A stretch of DNA of 64,000 nt, from positions 186,001-250,000 of the forward strand of contig JBNRMV010000013.1 in NCBI GenBank assembly GCA_050309775.1. Direction: 5' to 3'. Within the stretch, counting starts at the first letter, position 1. Each line of letters starts with the position of its first letter. Under the pieces are notes generated by a model that was given only the letters and a program-made list of their open reading frames with translations, ran no database searches and had not been told where the DNA came from. The DNA is from DTU072 sp050309775. Its GTDB lineage: Bacteria; Bacillota; Clostridia; Christensenellales; DTU072. Made by a program: the position numbers and the translations under genes. Below are positions 62,332 to 64,000 of this stretch, piece after piece.

Positions 62332-62889
62332 TTATATTTCTTTCAGCATTTGCAATGCCAGCTTGCCCGCATCTCCGATGCTGCTCGGCCGTACGGGGGT
62401 TTTGACGGGTATTTCACCGCCTTTGGGGAAGGTTTTGGGAAGGTCGACATTGAGCTTTTGACGGTATTCGGCTATAATTTTTTCTTTCAGCTCATCGCTT
62501 TTCAGCACTTCGCTAATTACCCGTTCGTCCTTTGCCTGCTCCTCGACAGGTTTGACTTTTGCGCATAGCACCGACAGCAGCGCCTTTTCCAGACAGTCTT
62601 CTTCTTTTACACTGTCACTCTTTGCGATTTCCTCGCCTATCTCGTCGGTATACTCTGCGGCTACCGGGTACTTTTCAATAAAATTCTCTACCTTTTGCTG
62701 CCAGCGATTTTCAGTTTTTGCGACATTTTCCATTTCTTTCAGACGCTGTGAGCGCCTTGTGAATTCTGCCTCCAAAGAATTGTATGCCGATACTAAATCC
62801 TCCAGCTTGTTGAACTTTCCGTAGGAAGCCTTTTCCTGCTTGTCGCCGTTCTCTGTATTTACGGCGGGTTGGGTGTTGGTTTGTTCCAT
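62332..62889 (-). CDS. Phage scaffolding-like protein
   Basis: 185 residues, highly charged and helical, rich in Glu and Lys, with a Gln/Asn-rich N-terminal tail and a basic proline-containing C-terminus (KTPVRPSSIG). Location between portal and capsid genes is the usual place for the scaffolding protein that guides procapsid assembly and is then removed. AAAAGGAG precedes the ATG. Confidence 0.8.
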   Translation of the reverse strand: MEQTNTQPAVNTENGDKQEKASYGKFNKLEDLVSAYNSLEAEFTRRSQRLKEMENVAKTENRWQQKVENFIEKYPVAAEYTDEIGEEIAKSDSVKEEDCLEKALLSVLCAKVKPVEEQAKDERVISEVLKSDELKEKIIAEYRQKLNVDLPKTFPKGGEIPVKTPVRPSSIGDAGKLALQMLKEI

Positions 62890-62902
62890 AATCCTCTCCT
62901 TT

Positions 62903-64000
62903 TTATTGTTTTATTTGGGACAGTTCGTCCGCTTCTTTTTGCAATCTCTGATATTTTTTGTGCATTCTGATATGCTCCAGCAGTTTTTGCCGCAAGGCAG
63001 CGTCTTCCTCCTGACTGATTAAATGTCGGGTATGCTCCTCAATGTGCAAACCGTGGTTGTCAATTTCTTCAACTTCGGCGGCATTTATTTGGGTGTTTTC
63101 TTTTTGCGCCTTTTTAATATGCAACTCATCGGCCGACCTTGCCGACTCCCAGTTGCCGAAGCCAAGAATTTCAAGTACCTTATTCTTGGAGGCGTCGGAA
63201 AGTTTGCCGTTTTCATCGAACAACAGTCCCAACTTCAATAGCTCCACCGCCATATTTTTTCGACTTGCCGGGGTGTCGGACAACTCATTTTCGGTGTCAA
63301 ACACAAGGTCGTCACTGGTTATACAACTGTTTGAAAAGTATTGCATTTCAATTTCGCCATTGTCGCCGGCAATGCGTTTCAGCCTTTTGGTTGTAGCAAA
63401 CTGCCGATAGAGCCGCAAAATATGCTGACCGACTTTTTTAACGGCGGCGCGCACCTGTTCGGCTGAGGCTGTCAGCCTTGCATTGTCTTGTTCAATGAGC
63501 AGATTCAAAGCAATTCCCGAAAGGTTTTCCCGCAACGATTCCGACGAAAGAAAGTCGTTTACGCCGCTTATGTTGACAAATTCCGCAAGCAATCTGTCCT
63601 CCTCATCTCTGAACTCGCCCGGCACGCTGCCCGGACTCATCATAAATGGCGGCGTTGAACCTTGTCGGTATATAAGCACTTTGCCGGGAGCCAAACCCTC
63701 TTCCTCCAAATTGTCAAGGTCAATGCTGCCCTCCTCAACCGCCATAACTCCAAGCGACAATCTGTTCAAAAACTCATGTTTGCGGTTTTTGACCGAATTG
63801 TACGCCCTTTGCACCGGCATAAGTCTTTCAATTATGCTGACCCCGTAAAAACAGCAGGGCTGATTGATTGCCACTTGCCGCACAAACGGAAATCCTCTTG
63901 CGCCGCCTTCAAGGTTTTTATAAGGTAAGATGCCGTCATAAAGCATGCTGTCGCCGGCTATTATCGTCAATCTGCCCTCTGGATTTTGGCTGTCGGGTCG
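62903..64000 (-). CDS. Phage portal protein (5' end beyond window)
   Basis: The frame stays open to the window edge, so only the C-terminal 365 residues are seen. Features include a helix-rich stem region (RLMPVQRAYNSVKNRKHEF), a clip/stem-like GLAPGKVLIYRQGSTPP, and the long charged helical C-terminal tail (barrel-like) from about residue 290. The pattern resembles podovirus portals of the P22 type. The portal ring is the entry point for DNA into the head. It is the first structural gene visible; terminase genes would lie beyond the right edge. Confidence 0.82.
   Translation of the reverse strand, partial: RPDSQNPEGRLTIIAGDSMLYDGILPYKNLEGGARGFPFVRQVAINQPCCFYGVSIIERLMPVQRAYNSVKNRKHEFLNRLSLGVMAVEEGSIDLDNLEEEGLAPGKVLIYRQGSTPPFMMSPGSVPGEFRDEEDRLLAEFVNISGVNDFLSSESLRENLSGIALNLLIEQDNARLTASAEQVRAAVKKVGQHILRLYRQFATTKRLKRIAGDNGEIEMQYFSNSCITSDDLVFDTENELSDTPASRKNMAVELLKLGLLFDENGKLSDASKNKVLEILGFGNWESARSADELHIKKAQKENTQINAAEVEEIDNHGLHIEEHTRHLISQEEDAALRQKLLEHIRMHKKYQRLQKEADELSQIKQ

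Overview
The window looks like a chromosome segment of a low-to-mid-GC Firmicute of the Clostridia type, probably an uncultured gut lineage. Supporting signs are consensus sigma-A promoters with 17-18 bp spacers, strong GGAGG ribosome binding sites, a CIRCE-controlled groES-groEL operon, an ECF folate transporter under a tetrahydrofolate riboswitch, a SpoVB/MurJ-type flippase, lipoprotein and Sec signal peptides, and intrinsic terminators at most gene ends. No rRNA or CRISPR array is present; there is one tRNA (Lys, CTT).

Region 1 (1-16.3 kb) is metabolic. It holds three GPH-type sugar symporters (the first cut by the window edge), a malate/lactate dehydrogenase plus malic enzyme operon, small enzymes and sensors (GNAT, CBS pair, GtrA-like), a transporter / YdjC-ChbG deacetylase / flavin reductase operon, trkA-trkH potassium uptake, and a complete polar amino acid ABC transporter. 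A 39-bp direct repeat carrying terminator hairpins lies between malic enzyme and the second symporter.

Region 2 (16.4-48.6 kb) is dominated by surface proteins: a 2662-residue GLUG/MBG-type protein, a 1653-residue lipoprotein with carbohydrate-binding-like modules, a 538-residue membrane-anchored protein, and a 3333-residue MBG-type repeat protein. Together they take about 24.6 kb of the window. All four end in a transmembrane helix and a basic tail, with no LPXTG motif. Between them lie a GH2 beta-galactosidase-like protein with altered active-site positions, folT with its riboswitch, a flippase and NADP-type glutamate dehydrogenase. The repertoire suggests a cell that binds and imports glycans and displays very large adhesins.

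Region 3 (48.6-57.4 kb) holds groES-groEL, a tandem pair of MMPL/RND exporters (one with a cytoplasmic 11-residue-repeat coiled-coil tail), and an AMP-forming acyl-CoA synthetase.

Region 4 (57.4-64 kb) is the late structural module of a podovirus-like prophage, all on the minus strand: portal (cut by the window edge), scaffold, capsid, two small head-completion-like proteins, a tail-hub/propeller-like protein, a 35-residue coiled-coil ORF, a long helical protein and a BhlA/UviB-like holin. The order resembles the P22 morphogenetic cluster. A terminator separates it from the host synthetase gene.
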